Assembly: GCA_001794825.1 (NCBI GenBank)
Contig: MGLK01000003.1
Location: 53,429-117,428 of the forward strand
Reading direction: 5' to 3'
Length of the DNA stretch: 64,000 nt
Origin: Caulobacterales bacterium RIFCSPHIGHO2_01_FULL_70_19
Lineage (GTDB): Bacteria > Pseudomonadota > Alphaproteobacteria > Caulobacterales > Caulobacteraceae
Under the pieces are notes generated by a model. The model searched no databases. It was not told the origin of the DNA and worked only from the letters and a program-made list of their open reading frames with translations. This document shows, piece by piece, positions 47,421 through 55,947 of the stretch; the stretch's first letter is position 1; each line of letters begins with the position of its first letter. The position numbers and the translations under genes were made by a program.

Positions 47421-47640
47421 CGTGTCATCGCGCAGTCTCGCGACCCTGAGCCGCTGCTGCCAAACGGCCTTCAGGTCCACCGGGGGCTGCTGGACGGCAA
47501 GACCCTGGAGCGCGATCTGGCGGAGGACCGGCTAATCGTCGGTCCCGCGATAACCGGTTGCTGGTCGGGGTCTTGCTGGAAGTCCGGGCGCGGCACTGGG
47601 AGGGTCGCCTCGCCGACGTTCGCCGGGCGCATCGGACGAA
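47421..47640 (+). pseudogene. Relic of a lasso peptide macrolactam synthetase (C) gene, 3' end
   Basis: About 215 bases align without large gaps to 24147-24365 of the intact lasso C gene (roughly 80% identical by eye), e.g. CAGTCTCGCGACCCTGAG and GGTTGCTGGTCGGGG. Two single-base deletions shift the frame (after the first shared block and at CCCGCGATAACC). Across the frames it encodes PLLPNGLQVHRGLLDGKTLE and RLLVGVLLEVRARHWEGRL. Everything upstream of the last 70 codons is gone. It is convergent with the isopeptidase gene, whose stop is 44 bases away: the position a C gene would have in a complete cluster. Confidence 0.85.
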
Positions 47641-47683
47641 GCGTTCCATCGTCCGTCGGCTTGGCGATCGCCGAGCGGGCGGC

Positions 47684-50179
47684 TCAGCTCGAGGGAATGC
47701 TCGCGGACTGGAGCCCCGACGCGTGTCCAGGATGGCGACAGCCGGGGACCTGAGCGGCCGGCCCCGGCGCGCGGGGGGCGTCGCCGAGCTCCGCGGGGCC
47801 CAGATAGCGGTCCAGCCAGGCGAGGATACGGGCGTGAAGGTCGCGCAGATTGGCGGGGCTGACGAACACATGGCCTTCGCCTGCATAGGTCACGAGATCG
47901 GCCTCGCGTCCCAGCCGGTACAGGGCCCCGAACAGGACATCGCCGCCGGCCGGGTCGAGGTCGCCCTCGATCAGCAGGACGGGCGTGCGGATCCGGTCGG
48001 CGAGGTAGATCGGACTGTTTTCGACATAGGCCTCGGGTCGCGCCGGCAGGCTGGCGCCGATCGCGCCCTGACCGCTCTCGGCCCAGCCCGCCAGGGCGTT
48101 GATCGGCACCCCGTCGTCGGGGGAGACCAGGAAATGCGGCGTCAAAGCATAGACCCGGGAGAGGTCGGCGTAGCCGGCCGAGGCGATCACGGTCCGGAAG
48201 CGCTCGCTCCGCGCCGCAGTCAGCAGAGCGGCGTGTCCGCCGTAGCTATGGCCGATCAGGGCCACGCGGGCCGGGTCGATCGGCGCCTGTCGGGCCGCCT
48301 GATCGACGATAGCGTCGATCCGTGCGGCCAGATCGTCCAGCCCCGTACCGGCGCCGCTGGGGCGAGGCAGGGCGGGCACAAGCACGGCATAGCCGTGGGC
48401 GGCCATGACGGCTGGATTGATGTGTCGCCGCTCTCCGCCTGGCCTGAGCCAGGATGGCGGAACGGGGTAGGCGGCGCCGGGGTAGAGGACCACCGCCACG
48501 GGGACCCTCCCGCCGCCGGGGTCCGGCGGCGGGAGCAGCAACCAGCTGGTCAGGACCTGGCCGTCCGGCCCGGGGTGGGTGACGGCTTCAATCCGGCCCC
48601 AGGCCAGCAGGTCGAGCGCGAGGTTGAGCGTCGCAAGCGGATGGTCGCCGTTCGGGTCGCGGCGCAGCAGGCGGGTCGATCCCATCGCCGAAAGGCGCTG
48701 CACGACCGCAAACCGCGCGTCCGGGCTGGCGGCGAGGAGGGTCTCGTCCGGGCCCAGCGGCGGCAGGCAGGCGCCGGAGCGCGACGCGCCGAGGCGGGTG
48801 AGACATCCGGCCTGCAGCAGGACGCCCGGCGTTGGGTCGACCTCGGTCGGGTTGGTTCGCGCCCGGCCGCCGCCGTCGGCGGCGCGCTCGCGGCTCTGCA
48901 CACGCCCGGGGAGACCCGGAGCTTCGGAGGGGGTGTCGAGGCGATACAGCCCGTCACCGCGTTCGATCCAGGCGTGACCGCCGGCCTGCAGCAGGCGTTC
49001 CGAGGGCTCTCGGACCGGAACGGTCAGGGCGTTCGGGTCCGCCCGAAGCCACGCCTGGGCCCCGTCTGTCGTCCGGACCTGGACGACGGGCGCTCCGCCG
49101 TCCCAGCCCGCCCGCACGAAGGGCATGCCGTCGGCCTGTTCGGCGACCCAGGGTCGGGCGTCGCCGAGTCGCACGGGCCGGGCCGGACCGGCGCGGGAGA
49201 TGCGCCAGAATCGGCCGTCGTCCCACGCCCCGCCGGGCGTCCGGCCGAAGGCCAGTACGGATCGCCCGTCCGGCGACCAGCTCAGCAGATGCGACAGGAT
49301 GTCCTGATCGGGCAGGGGCTCGTCCACTTGCCGGTTTTCAATGTCGACCAGCCACAGCCGCCTGCGTCGCGCCGGCGTCCCGACCCGCACCGGGGCGTCG
49401 CCGCTCGCCTGCAGATCCTCGGCGTCGGCGAGGACGGCGACCGCCGCGCCGTCCGGGGACAGTTCGAAGTCGAACAACGCCCCGATGGCGAGCTCCGTCT
49501 GGGCCCCCGTGCCGAGATCGAGGCGGACCAGGCGCGCCGGCGCGGCGGGATCGCGGTCGCCGCGACGCGCGCCGCTGGGAATCGAGACCGCGGAGGGCGC
49601 GTGACCCGCCTCGAACCGGCGCCACAGCGCCGCCTTGCGCGCCTGGGTCTGGCCGCCGAGGCGGAACACCAGGGGAAGATCGTCGGGCGCCCGCGAGATC
49701 AGGATGACCTCAGTCGCCGAGCGCCAGGCGACCGTGCGGCCGAGGCCGGTGAACTCCGGGGTCAGGGCGAACCAACGGGTTTCGCCGGTCGCCAGGGTCA
49801 GGACCCCGAGGCGCCAGCTCGTCTCGGTCAACCGGAAGACCAGCATCCGGTCGCCATCGGGGGAGAAGGGTCCGGAGACATAGCCGGTCGCGTGGCCGGG
49901 GTCGGAAATGACCCGCGGCGGCGCGCCGGACGTCGCGTCGTGTATCTCCAGACCGCTCAGCAGATGGGTGGTCATCAGCCCGAAACGGAAGCTTGCCGCC
50001 GACGACCAGGCGGCGCGGCGCTCGACGACGATCCAGCGGCCTCCTGGGCCGATCCGGACCTGGCCGAGACTTTCCTGACCCAGCACCGCCTCGATGGTGA
50101 CCGGCCGCGGCGTCTCGCCCACGCCCGGGCTGGCCGCCGTCCCGAGGACGGCGGCCAGCAGCAGACAGACCGGACGCAT
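47684..50179 (-). CDS. Lasso peptide isopeptidase (AtxE-like, S9 prolyl oligopeptidase fold)
   Basis: Predicted to open the lasso ring by hydrolysing the isopeptide bond after uptake. 831 residues: signal peptide (MRPVCLLLAAVLGTAASPG), beta-propeller-like region (30-560), and alpha/beta-hydrolase domain with nucleophile Ser about 645 in ALIGHSYGGHAALL, acid in LIEGDLDPAGG (about 742) and His about 770 in AGEGHVFV. The start shares one base with the receptor stop (TGATG). The last 30 residues (after RYLGPAELGD) look unconserved. Assignment rests on the fold plus receptor/FecIR context and the adjacent lasso C relic; a general S9 peptidase is the alternative. Confidence 0.82.
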   Translation of the reverse strand: MRPVCLLLAAVLGTAASPGVGETPRPVTIEAVLGQESLGQVRIGPGGRWIVVERRAAWSSAASFRFGLMTTHLLSGLEIHDATSGAPPRVISDPGHATGYVSGPFSPDGDRMLVFRLTETSWRLGVLTLATGETRWFALTPEFTGLGRTVAWRSATEVILISRAPDDLPLVFRLGGQTQARKAALWRRFEAGHAPSAVSIPSGARRGDRDPAAPARLVRLDLGTGAQTELAIGALFDFELSPDGAAVAVLADAEDLQASGDAPVRVGTPARRRRLWLVDIENRQVDEPLPDQDILSHLLSWSPDGRSVLAFGRTPGGAWDDGRFWRISRAGPARPVRLGDARPWVAEQADGMPFVRAGWDGGAPVVQVRTTDGAQAWLRADPNALTVPVREPSERLLQAGGHAWIERGDGLYRLDTPSEAPGLPGRVQSRERAADGGGRARTNPTEVDPTPGVLLQAGCLTRLGASRSGACLPPLGPDETLLAASPDARFAVVQRLSAMGSTRLLRRDPNGDHPLATLNLALDLLAWGRIEAVTHPGPDGQVLTSWLLLPPPDPGGGRVPVAVVLYPGAAYPVPPSWLRPGGERRHINPAVMAAHGYAVLVPALPRPSGAGTGLDDLAARIDAIVDQAARQAPIDPARVALIGHSYGGHAALLTAARSERFRTVIASAGYADLSRVYALTPHFLVSPDDGVPINALAGWAESGQGAIGASLPARPEAYVENSPIYLADRIRTPVLLIEGDLDPAGGDVLFGALYRLGREADLVTYAGEGHVFVSPANLRDLHARILAWLDRYLGPAELGDAPRAPGPAAQVPGCRHPGHASGLQSASIPSS

Positions 50180-53136
50180 CACCAGGTCCGGGTCAGCTGC
50201 AGGGCGATGAAGCGGCCGATGACGCTGGTGTTGGCCGCGTCGTAACCGATGCCTTCGGGCGCGTTGTAGAAAGGCGGATCGCGATCGAACAGATTCTGCA
50301 CGGTCAGGGCGACCGCAGACCCCTGGAAGGGGCCGGTCTCCGGCGCATAGCGGATCTGGGCGTCGGCCGTGGTCCAGGAGCCGATCCGCGACCCGGCGAG
50401 GTCGTGATAGGAATCGACATACTGCACCGAGGTCGAGGCGCTCCAGGGACCCCGCGCCCAAGCCAGGGAGCCGCGGCCCCGCAGACCGACTGGGTAGTTG
50501 GGGCGGTCGCGCAGCGACTGGGGCGAAGCGTCCGGGGTCGTCCAGCTGTCGAACCGGGCCAGATACGACAGCGTCAGTCCGAGGTCGAAGGCGTCCGGTC
50601 CGAGATCGAAGGCGTAGCGGGCGTTGGCGTCGATCCCCTCCACCTCGACGCGCGCGGCGTTGACGTAGCGGGCGTCGACGATCGCCCCATAGGACGTGGC
50701 CGGAAAGGCATCGCGCGAATTGGTGGTCGGCAGGTCGAAGATGGCCTGGACGGCGGCGCGGTCATCCGCGTTGTTGAGCGGATCGACGATGCGGACAAAG
50801 GCCGACAGGGCGGGATCGGACAGGGCCGTCAGGATGTTCTCGAAGGTCGGCTGGCCGATCCGGTTGTCGAACTCGGTGCGAAACCAGTTGAAGCCGAGCT
50901 TGAGCCCGGGAAGGGCCTGTGGCGCATAGTCGGCGCCCACCGTCCAGGTGTCGGCCTCTTCCGGCTTGAGGTCGGGATTGCCGCCGTACAGGATTATCGA
51001 CAGGACCTGCTGGGCGCCGCGCGGAAGGAAGGTCGGGCTCTGTCGCGCGGCGTCGTTCAGCTCGCGCAGCGCCGGAGCGCGGAAGGAGGCGCCGTAGTTG
51101 CCCCGCACGACGAGTTCCGTCGTGGGCTCCCAGACGAGTCCGATCTTCGGACTGGTGGTCTCGCCGATGTCCTCATAATTTTCGAACCGGGCCGCCAGCG
51201 ACAGCTCGAGCCGCTCGAAGCCGGGACGGCGGTTGTCGCGGCCGAACAACGGCACGCGCAGTTCGCCGAAGACGGCCGAGACCTGGCGGCTGGTGTCGGT
51301 CGCCACGCCCGTCGTCGGCGCAAGGCCGCTGCTGAAGCTGTCGTTGCGCCGCCAGAAGGTCTCCTCCCGGAACGCGAGGCCGGCGGCGAGGCGGACATCG
51401 CCGCCGGGCAGGGCGAACACCGGGCCGTCGAGCTGCAGGTTGGCCGAGCTGACCCCGGTCTCCGCCTGGCTGTGCGTCCAGCCGGAACTGATGAAGGCCA
51501 GAGCCGCGGGCGAGCTGACGCCGCCGCCGCCGAACGGGTTGAAAAAGCCGTCGCGCGCGGCGCTGTAGGGCGTCGCGGCATTGTCGGCGATCGCGCCCAG
51601 GGCTTCGCGCAGGAAGGTCGAATTCAGGGCGCCGAATGTCTCGTTGTCAGTTCGTTCGGAGGCATGGGCGACATAGGCGTCCAGGGTCCAATCGCCCGTC
51701 AGGTCGATCCGGGCGCCGACAGAACCGCCGAAGCTTTCGGCCTCGCCGCGGATGCCGGGATTGGGCAGGTCGTTCTCGAACGAATAGGCGATGGTGTGGG
51801 AGGCGGCCCCGGTCGGCGAGACGAACCACGGATTGCCGGTGTTGACGGTGAGCAGGGTGGCCGTCGGCGCCGAGACGGTCTCGTAGCGACGCTGGCCGTA
51901 GCGCGCGTCGGCGCTGACCTCAAGGCGCGCTCCAAGCTCCTGTCGCAGGGCGGTGAACAGGCTGTGCCGCGTCTGACGCGGCAGGACGTTCATGCCGCGC
52001 CTCTGGTTGCTGAGATTGGTCTGGCCGGGGAGGAAGGCGCCCGGCTCCAGATCGGTCCCGTCCTGGCCGGGCGGGATGGCGTGGGTCGAGACATAGCCGC
52101 CGGCGACGGGGTCGAAGACCACCAGATTGCCGGGCGCGGCGTAGTTGAGCCGCCGGTCCGATCCGCCGCGCCAGCGCAGATCCGCGTCGCCCGCGAGCCG
52201 CCGGGCCGAGACCGGCAAGGCCCCGCGGTCGTAATATTCATAGGTCCCCATCAGACTGCCGGAGGACCAGCGCCGGCCGAGGGTCTGACCCAGTTGGACT
52301 TCGTCGCTGGCCCCGTCGGCGGTTCCGCCGACCCGCAGACGGGTTTCCGCCCCGTCGTAGTCGTCGCGCAGGATGATGTTGACGACGCCCCCGACCGCGT
52401 CGGCGCCGTAGAGGGCCGAGGCCCCATCGAGCAGGACGTCGATGCGGGCGATGGCGCTCGTGGGAATGGTGGAGACGTCGGCGAAATCGCCCATGGCGCC
52501 GGTTCCGGCCATGCGCCGGCCGTTGATCAGCACCAGGGTGGCGTCGCTGCCGAGACCGCGCAGATTGACGCCGGAGGCGAAGCTGCCGTTGGTCGCGGTG
52601 CGATCCGCGCCGTTCTGCAGCGCGCCTTCATTGGCCGTGCCCCCGAAATTCTGGGGCAGGGCGGCGAGGGCCTGGGCGACGGTGGCGTGGCCGGCCCGGT
52701 CGATGTCGTCCCGGCTGATCATCACCACGGGCGAAGGTCCGTCGGCCACGCCGCGGATCAGGCTGCCCGTCACCACGACGTCGTCCAGCTCGGCCGGCTC
52801 CTCCGGGATCGCCGCCCGGGCGGCCGGGTCATAGAGGACGAAGACGTTCGGGCGCGAGCGCCGGTGGGCGAGACCGGTCTCGCGCAACAGAGCCGCCAGG
52901 GCGCCGTCCGGGGCGTGCTCGCCGCTCAGCCCGGGTGATCGTCGACCCGCGACAAGGGCGGCGGGGTACAGGATCTGGACGCCGCTCTGGCGGGCGAAGG
53001 CGGTCAGGGCCGCGTCGAGCGGTCCGGCCGCGATCTCATAGCGCCGCACCGGTTCGGCGGTCTGCGCCATGACCGGCGACGCCGAAGCCAGCATCAGCGC
53101 CGAGAGCGCCGTTGAACCCAATCCTCTGTGCATCAT
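50179..53136 (-). CDS. TonB-dependent receptor with N-terminal STN signalling domain
   Basis: Outer-membrane importer, 985 residues. Signal peptide ending SPVMAQ; STN (secretin/TonB N-terminal) domain at about 30-85 (AAGPLDAALTAFARQSGVQI); TonB box region ELDDVVVTGSLIRG; plug (125-235) with GVNLRGLGSDATLVLINGRR and DGASALYGADAVGGVVNII; 22-strand barrel ending in the aromatic IALQLTRTW. The STN domain would touch the FecR-like protein encoded upstream, giving ligand-triggered transcription. Coupled to the isopeptidase gene, pointing to a lasso or other modified peptide as ligand (inferred). Confidence 0.94.
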   Translation of the reverse strand: MMHRGLGSTALSALMLASASPVMAQTAEPVRRYEIAAGPLDAALTAFARQSGVQILYPAALVAGRRSPGLSGEHAPDGALAALLRETGLAHRRSRPNVFVLYDPAARAAIPEEPAELDDVVVTGSLIRGVADGPSPVVMISRDDIDRAGHATVAQALAALPQNFGGTANEGALQNGADRTATNGSFASGVNLRGLGSDATLVLINGRRMAGTGAMGDFADVSTIPTSAIARIDVLLDGASALYGADAVGGVVNIILRDDYDGAETRLRVGGTADGASDEVQLGQTLGRRWSSGSLMGTYEYYDRGALPVSARRLAGDADLRWRGGSDRRLNYAAPGNLVVFDPVAGGYVSTHAIPPGQDGTDLEPGAFLPGQTNLSNQRRGMNVLPRQTRHSLFTALRQELGARLEVSADARYGQRRYETVSAPTATLLTVNTGNPWFVSPTGAASHTIAYSFENDLPNPGIRGEAESFGGSVGARIDLTGDWTLDAYVAHASERTDNETFGALNSTFLREALGAIADNAATPYSAARDGFFNPFGGGGVSSPAALAFISSGWTHSQAETGVSSANLQLDGPVFALPGGDVRLAAGLAFREETFWRRNDSFSSGLAPTTGVATDTSRQVSAVFGELRVPLFGRDNRRPGFERLELSLAARFENYEDIGETTSPKIGLVWEPTTELVVRGNYGASFRAPALRELNDAARQSPTFLPRGAQQVLSIILYGGNPDLKPEEADTWTVGADYAPQALPGLKLGFNWFRTEFDNRIGQPTFENILTALSDPALSAFVRIVDPLNNADDRAAVQAIFDLPTTNSRDAFPATSYGAIVDARYVNAARVEVEGIDANARYAFDLGPDAFDLGLTLSYLARFDSWTTPDASPQSLRDRPNYPVGLRGRGSLAWARGPWSASTSVQYVDSYHDLAGSRIGSWTTADAQIRYAPETGPFQGSAVALTVQNLFDRDPPFYNAPEGIGYDAANTSVIGRFIALQLTRTW

Positions 53137-53217
53137 GTCCCCCTCTGGTTACCCGCGAGAGCGCGGGCCAGGGAAGAGACGCTGTGACGGCCGGGCGACC
53201 CTAAGTCGGTGGGCGGA

Positions 53218-54204
53218 TTATTTTTGCGTGGACGAACCCGACAGGATCACCGTGCCGTCCGGCCGACGTTCGGCGGCGACCGGGTAGAGATCCTCGAGGG
53301 CGGCGACGAAGCCGTCGACATCGCCGGCGTCGAAGGCGCCGCTGACGGCGATGTCGGCGATGTCCGGCGCCTGGAGCTCTACCTTGCGCGCGCTGTAGCG
53401 GTTGACCTCCGCCACCGCCGTCCGGATCGGCACGCCGTCGAAGATGAGCCGGCCGGTGGTCCAGCTGGTGGCGCGCGCGGCGTCGACCGGCGTGACCTCG
53501 GGACGGTCGACGGTGGTGACGATCTGTTCGCCGGGCTTCAGGGTCCAGTCGGCCCGGGGGGCGCGCTGATCGCCGACCTTCACGCGTCCTTCGACCAGGA
53601 CCACGCGGGTGCCTTCGCCGACCCGCCGCACCTCGAAGCGGGTGCCTATCGCCGTGACCCGGGTGTCGCCCGCCTCGACGACGAAGGGCCGGCCCGGGTC
53701 TCCCTCGACGTCGAACAGGGCCTGCCCCCGCACCAGGGTGACCGAACGCAGGCCGGCGTCGAGCCGGACATGGACGCGGGTGTCCGTGTCCAGGGTCAGC
53801 CTTGACCCGTCTTCAAGCTGGATGGTCCGCAGTTCGCCGACGTCCGTCGCATAGGCGAGCGGCCGGTTGACCATCCACATCCCCGCCGCGGCCACGACGA
53901 CGAGGGCGGCGGCGAGACCGGCGAAAGGTTTGAGCAGGCCCGAGGCGGAGAATTTCGCCTGCGCGGGACGCGCCCGGCCCAAGGCCTCGGTCGTCAGCGC
54001 CGCGATGTCGGCGTCGCCGGCGAGCTCGCGGCTCGAGTCCCAGACGGATTCCACCCGCTCGTAAGCCCGGGCGTTGTCGGGGTCCCGCCGCCAGGCGCTG
54101 AACGCCTTGACGTCGTCCGTCGACACCCGGCGCTGGCTCAGCCGGGCGAACCAGGCGGCGGCTTCCCGCCGCCGGATGTCGAGGTCGTCGTCGACCGTCA
54201 TCAT
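53218..54204 (-). CDS. FecR-family anti-sigma/sigma-regulator
   Basis: About 328 residues. Cytoplasmic N-terminal domain (AAAWFARLSQRRVSTDDVKA ... WRRDPDNARAYERVE), one membrane helix (LAAALVVVAAAGMWMV, about 94-110), periplasmic FecR domain (TRVTAIGTRFEVRRVGEGTR) and a C-terminal STN-like domain (DGVPIRTAVAEVNRYSARKV). ATG at 54204 or 54201; the track start lies inside fecI. Lies between fecI and the receptor; it would relay the receptor signal to the sigma factor. Confidence 0.92.
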   Translation of the reverse strand: MMTVDDDLDIRRREAAAWFARLSQRRVSTDDVKAFSAWRRDPDNARAYERVESVWDSSRELAGDADIAALTTEALGRARPAQAKFSASGLLKPFAGLAAALVVVAAAGMWMVNRPLAYATDVGELRTIQLEDGSRLTLDTDTRVHVRLDAGLRSVTLVRGQALFDVEGDPGRPFVVEAGDTRVTAIGTRFEVRRVGEGTRVVLVEGRVKVGDQRAPRADWTLKPGEQIVTTVDRPEVTPVDAARATSWTTGRLIFDGVPIRTAVAEVNRYSARKVELQAPDIADIAVSGAFDAGDVDGFVAALEDLYPVAAERRPDGTVILSGSSTQK

Positions 54205-54211
54205 ACCCTGC

Positions 54212-54697
54212 CTAATCGTCCAGTCGCGCCACGCAATGCTCGAGCGCCTTCGACATCCGCCATTCGACGGTCTTGACTTTGAGCCCGCGCGCGGCGGCGA
54301 TCTCCGCATAGGTCATACCGCCAAAGCGGCTCAGGACGAAGACGTCCCGGTAAAGGGGCGGCATCGTCAGCACGATCTGCTTCAGCAACAGCTGGTCCGC
54401 CTGGGACGCGGCCTCGGCGAGAGCCGCGGGCTCGGCCGCCAGGGATTGGCGTCTGGCGCGGCGGCTTTCGTCCCGCACGAGGTTCATGGCGATCCGCAGC
54501 AGGAAGGCCCGGGGGTGGCGGATGTCGCCGATACGGTAGGGCGCGGCGCGCAGATAGGTGTCCTGCACCACATCGGCGGCGCGATCCGGATCGACATGGG
54601 CCCTGAGCCGGCCGTCGAGCCAGCCCGCATAGCGGCGATAGAGGCTGTTCAGCCCCTCCGCCGCTTCCGGGTCCAGCTGCCTGGTGTCGGTCAACAC
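54212..54697 (-). CDS. FecI-type ECF sigma factor
   Basis: About 161 residues. Region 2: GLNSLYRRYAGWLDGRLRA and VVQDTYLRA; region 4: PPLYRDVFVLSRFGGMTYAE and KVKTVEWRMSKAL. The track ORF adds 63 unconserved codons; GTG 54697 or TTG 54694, just after GGAGAGG, give the normal ECF length. Heads the fecI-fecR-TBDT-isopeptidase operon, expected to be activated through FecR when the receptor is occupied. Confidence 0.9.
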   Translation of the reverse strand: MLTDTRQLDPEAAEGLNSLYRRYAGWLDGRLRAHVDPDRAADVVQDTYLRAAPYRIGDIRHPRAFLLRIAMNLVRDESRRARRQSLAAEPAALAEAASQADQLLLKQIVLTMPPLYRDVFVLSRFGGMTYAEIAAARGLKVKTVEWRMSKALEHCVARLDD

Positions 54698-55168
54698 GCC
54701 TCTCCGTCCGGGGGGCAGAACCGGAATCCTCAGGCGCGAGGGCTCGGCGTCGACCCGGCGCAGGCGTGCGCAGGATCGGACCGCCGTTGGCGACGGGCGC
54801 GCCGGGCGCGCGTCGTTGTGTTTGACTTCGCACAGGGGATTCCAGGCCCCTGCCGGCGCAGGCGCCGACGCCCCACCATGAATCAATCGGAATCGCGACG
54901 CAAGGCGGAGGGGTCGGGCGTTGGAATCCTGCGAAACGAGGCCCGCTACTTCAGCGCGCAGCGCCGCCTCCGCCCTGGGGCGAACCCCGGCTCCGGCTGC
55001 GCGCCTGTCTCACGGCGCCCGACCGGAGGTCTGTAGGGGCCGCATCGCCGCGGTTCAATCCGCCTGGCGGCGAGGCCGCCGCAATAATTCTGCGGCCAGC
55101 CCGCAAAACATCGACGTTGCCGAGGTCGGGCGGGCGCGGCTACGCAAGGAGGCCTGACAACCTGCGGT
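54698..55168. other. Upstream region of the fecI operon, no supported gene
   Basis: Should contain the promoter of the fecI operon and of the LuxR-type gene. A 52-codon plus frame from 54878 (MNQSESRRKAEGSGVGILRN) has no recognisable homology and no lasso-precursor pattern. No clear sigma70 boxes were seen. Confidence 0.4.
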
Positions 55169-55417
55169 GTGAGTATGGACGCGCTGTCAACCGAACCCGA
55201 TCCGGCGAATCCCGGGGTCACGCTCAGTCCAAGGGAACGGGAATGTCTCCACTGGGCGAGCCTGGGCAAGAGCTCCGCCGACATCGGGACGATTCTCTCG
55301 CTGTCGCCGCGCACGGTCGACAGCTACCTTGAGAAGGTCTGCGCCAAATTCCGCGTCAGGACCCGCATCGAGGCGGTGGCCGCCGCGGTCCGGCAAGGGA
55401 TCATCGATCCCGGCTAG
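55169..55417 (+). CDS. Single-domain LuxR-type helix-turn-helix protein
   Basis: 82 residues, almost only a LuxR/NarL DNA-binding domain: LSPRERECLHWASLGKSSAD, LSLSPRTVDSYLEKV and VRTRIEAVAAAV. GTG at 55169 or ATG at 55175; AAGGAGG is present but about 17 bases upstream of the GTG. No sensory domain. Divergent from the fecI operon. Similar in build to the protein at 21.3 kb next to the lasso B-C cassette. Confidence 0.75.
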   Translation: MSMDALSTEPDPANPGVTLSPRERECLHWASLGKSSADIGTILSLSPRTVDSYLEKVCAKFRVRTRIEAVAAAVRQGIIDPG

Positions 55418-55761
55418 GGGAGGGGGCGGGCCAGGAACTTCTGTGAGGAAGCCCGGCGTTTCGGCGCCGATCGCCGCCGACGTTCTCACGTCCCCTGGCT
55501 CAAGATCGACGCCTATCGTTCCCGGGACCCGCCAGGGCGTATTCTAGACATCGGTCGCCCGGCTTCCAATCGATTTTCCGGCGCGGATGCGGTCGGCGCC
55601 CGCGGTTCGCTGCGACCCCTCACCGTTCGGGCGCCGGATGGCAACCGCGCGGCGCTGTAACGATTTCAGTTTCGCTGCGAATGGATCAGACGGCCGAGCG
55701 CCGACACCCTGGGAGGATGAGATGAACACGAACGTCCAAGGCGCCGGATCGCGCGGTTGGC
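55418..55761. other. Intergenic interval with a degraded fragment
   Basis: No intact gene. Bases 55486-55540 (CTCAAGATCGACGCCTATCG) resemble 56641-56697 (CTGAAGATCGACAGCCATCA), so both may be pieces of one lost gene encoding WLKID. A good Shine-Dalgarno (GGGAGG) precedes the ATG at 55722, but that frame ends after 21 codons. Confidence 0.35.
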
Positions 55762-55947
55762 ATGTTCCGGATCGGCAAGGCGCTTGAGGCCGAGGCCTTG
55801 TCCCGTCCGGGCGCTGAGCTCGTCGTGTTCAGCGGCCGCGAGATGGGCGGGATTGTCCGGGTCGATGCCGATGCCGCGCTTGAAACCGGCCTTGGCGGAT
55901 GGATCGATCTTGCCACGGAATTCGCCGGCCCCCTGCCGCCCAAATAG
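55762..55947 (+). CDS. Small ORF, possibly a frameshifted gene
   Basis: 61 codons: MFRIGKALEAEALSRPGAEL ... GWIDLATEFAGPLPPK. Composition looks coding, but no ribosome binding site precedes this ATG. The well-placed GGGAGG belongs to an overlapping frame starting at 55722 (MNTNVQGAGSRGW) that ends early. A single frameshift near 55760 would join the two, so this may be a recent pseudogene. Family not recognised. Confidence 0.3.
   Translation: MFRIGKALEAEALSRPGAELVVFSGREMGGIVRVDADAALETGLGGWIDLATEFAGPLPPK

Noticed and set aside
54878-55036. 52-codon ORF near fecI (MNQSESRRKAEG...) as a lasso precursor
   Set aside because: Length is right, but there is no Thr-x-Gly junction followed by Asp/Glu at 7-9 and no ribosome binding site.
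55762-55947. Small ORF ending TGLGGWIDLATEFAGPLPPK as a lasso precursor (Gly ring to Asp7)
   Set aside because: Thr is at -1, not -2, the leader does not resemble lasso leaders, and the frame seems to be part of a frameshifted longer gene.
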